A stretch of 5,563 nt of DNA from Gemmatimonadota bacterium (lineage in GTDB: Bacteria > Gemmatimonadota > Gemmatimonadetes > Gemmatimonadales > GWC2-71-9): contig QHTX01000120.1 in assembly GCA_003220975.1 (NCBI GenBank), forward strand, positions 1-5,563, read 5' to 3'. Made by a program: the position numbers and the translations under genes. Numbering within the stretch: position 1 is the first letter of the stretch; each line of letters begins with the position of its first letter. This document shows positions 5,037-5,563 of the stretch, piece after piece. The notes beneath the pieces were generated by a model that saw only the letters and a list, made by a program, of their open reading frames with translations, ran no database searches and had not been told where the DNA came from.

Positions 5037-5563
5037 TTACAGCCGAGACACCAAGTATTCGACGTTGATCTTGAGCAGCCAAAACCCGTTGTCGGTCACG
5101 TGCTTGCCGGGCTCCGGCCCGTGCTGGGCGTCGAGCTCGTTGAGGAACGCCTGGAGCTGCGCCCGCGCGGCTGTGGCGTTGCCGCGCTCGAGCGACGCCT
5201 GCGCCTGGCCGAGCTTGACCTCGAGGCTGTGACAGACGCCCTCGGTCGTGACCCAGTGAAGCTCGCAGCTCCTCGTGGCCAGCCCGCGTAACCGAGCCAG
5301 CAGGCCGGACGCCGCTGGTATGTCAACCGACTCGATCCCGATCGTAAGCCCGGTGAAGCTGTTGTCTTCGACCCGTGGGGCCTCGGCCACCCGATCTTCG
5401 TCCGCCGGGCTCACCGTCGGCGCGTCGTAGCGCCCTTCAACCCAGAACCGCGCGACCCCTGGGAGGCCACGTGCGCGGAGCTCGAACCCCGGTCGCGATA
5501 CCCCTGGCGCGACGTCCTGCTGCCGCGACGCGGAGCCCCAGAACGCAATGGAATCGCCCGGCT
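5037..5563 (-). CDS. FIMAH-domain protein, C-terminal part (5' truncated)
   Basis: The frame is open from the right edge (first full codon at 5561) to TAA at 5037, giving 174 residues of a longer protein. A GTG at 5414 could pass as a start, but the stretch before it reads as real protein, with a 'PGVSRPGFELRARGLPG' then 'RFWVEG' pattern I associate with a C-terminal region of secreted proteins in related bacteria. The last ~65 residues have the pattern of the FIMAH domain: 'SLEVKLGQAQASLERGNATA', then 'ARAQLQAFLNELDAQHG' and a closing 'HVTDNGFWLLKINVEYLVSRL'. This small helical module is usually found at the C-terminus of secreted or cell-surface proteins. Two Cys residues (in RSCEL and GVCHS) just before it could form a disulfide. 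The N-terminal part that would define the function is off-window, so no role is assigned. It ends 58 bp before argR. Confidence 0.65.
   Translation of the reverse strand, partial: PGDSIAFWGSASRQQDVAPGVSRPGFELRARGLPGVARFWVEGRYDAPTVSPADEDRVAEAPRVEDNSFTGLTIGIESVDIPAASGLLARLRGLATRSCELHWVTTEGVCHSLEVKLGQAQASLERGNATAARAQLQAFLNELDAQHGPEPGKHVTDNGFWLLKINVEYLVSRL

Noticed and set aside
5412..5414. GTG as the real start of the FIMAH-domain gene
   Set aside because: The same frame runs to the window edge with protein-like sequence upstream (GLPG, RFWVEG), and no RBS precedes the GTG.

Overview
The window is GC-rich, tightly packed bacterial DNA with no tRNA, rRNA, CRISPR array or transposase gene that I can see. 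The gene content (Tat-exported Gfo/Idh/MocA oxidoreductases, DUF1080/3-keto-disaccharide hydrolases, a NupG-like MFS permease, an ArgR repressor and a FIMAH-domain protein) resembles soil or sediment lineages such as Gemmatimonadota or Acidobacteriota. That placement is inferred from family resemblance and codon style; nothing in the window proves it.

Layout. (1) Plus strand, 2-1161: the tail of a Gfo/Idh/MocA oxidoreductase, then a Sec-exported DUF1080 protein whose GTG start overlaps the upstream TGA (GTGA). A short palindromic repeat made of GGATT-type heptads lies in the DUF1080 reading frame, inside the N-terminal part of its signal peptide. (2) Minus strand, 4431 down to 1168: a three-gene operon of a second DUF1080 protein, a 12-TM nucleoside:H+ symporter-type MFS transporter (another GTGA overlap) and a complete Tat-signal Gfo/Idh/MocA oxidoreductase (13-nt gap, strong Shine-Dalgarno overlapping the upstream stop). 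The two units converge with 6 bp between their stop codons. (3) Minus strand, 4978-4514: argR, possibly leaderless, with a small hairpin over its stop codon. (4) Minus strand, from the right edge to 5037: the C-terminal 174 residues of a protein ending in a FIMAH-like domain.

How it may work together. Gfo/Idh/MocA enzymes can oxidise the C3 hydroxyl of glycosides, and DUF1080-family proteins are now known to cleave the resulting 3-keto-glycosides. Two DUF1080 proteins and two Gfo/Idh proteins flanking one permease therefore suggest a locus for the oxidative (3-keto) route of glycoside breakdown. The visible export signals (Tat on the complete oxidoreductase, Sec on both DUF1080 proteins) suggest that oxidation and cleavage occur in the periplasm, with the permease importing the product. 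The substrate cannot be read from the sequence. argR and the FIMAH gene have no evident link to this pathway.

The points most worth a second look are the in-frame palindromic repeat in a signal peptide, the two-armed convergent 3-keto-sugar locus with two different DUF1080 subtypes, and an 8-C tract in the transporter gene.
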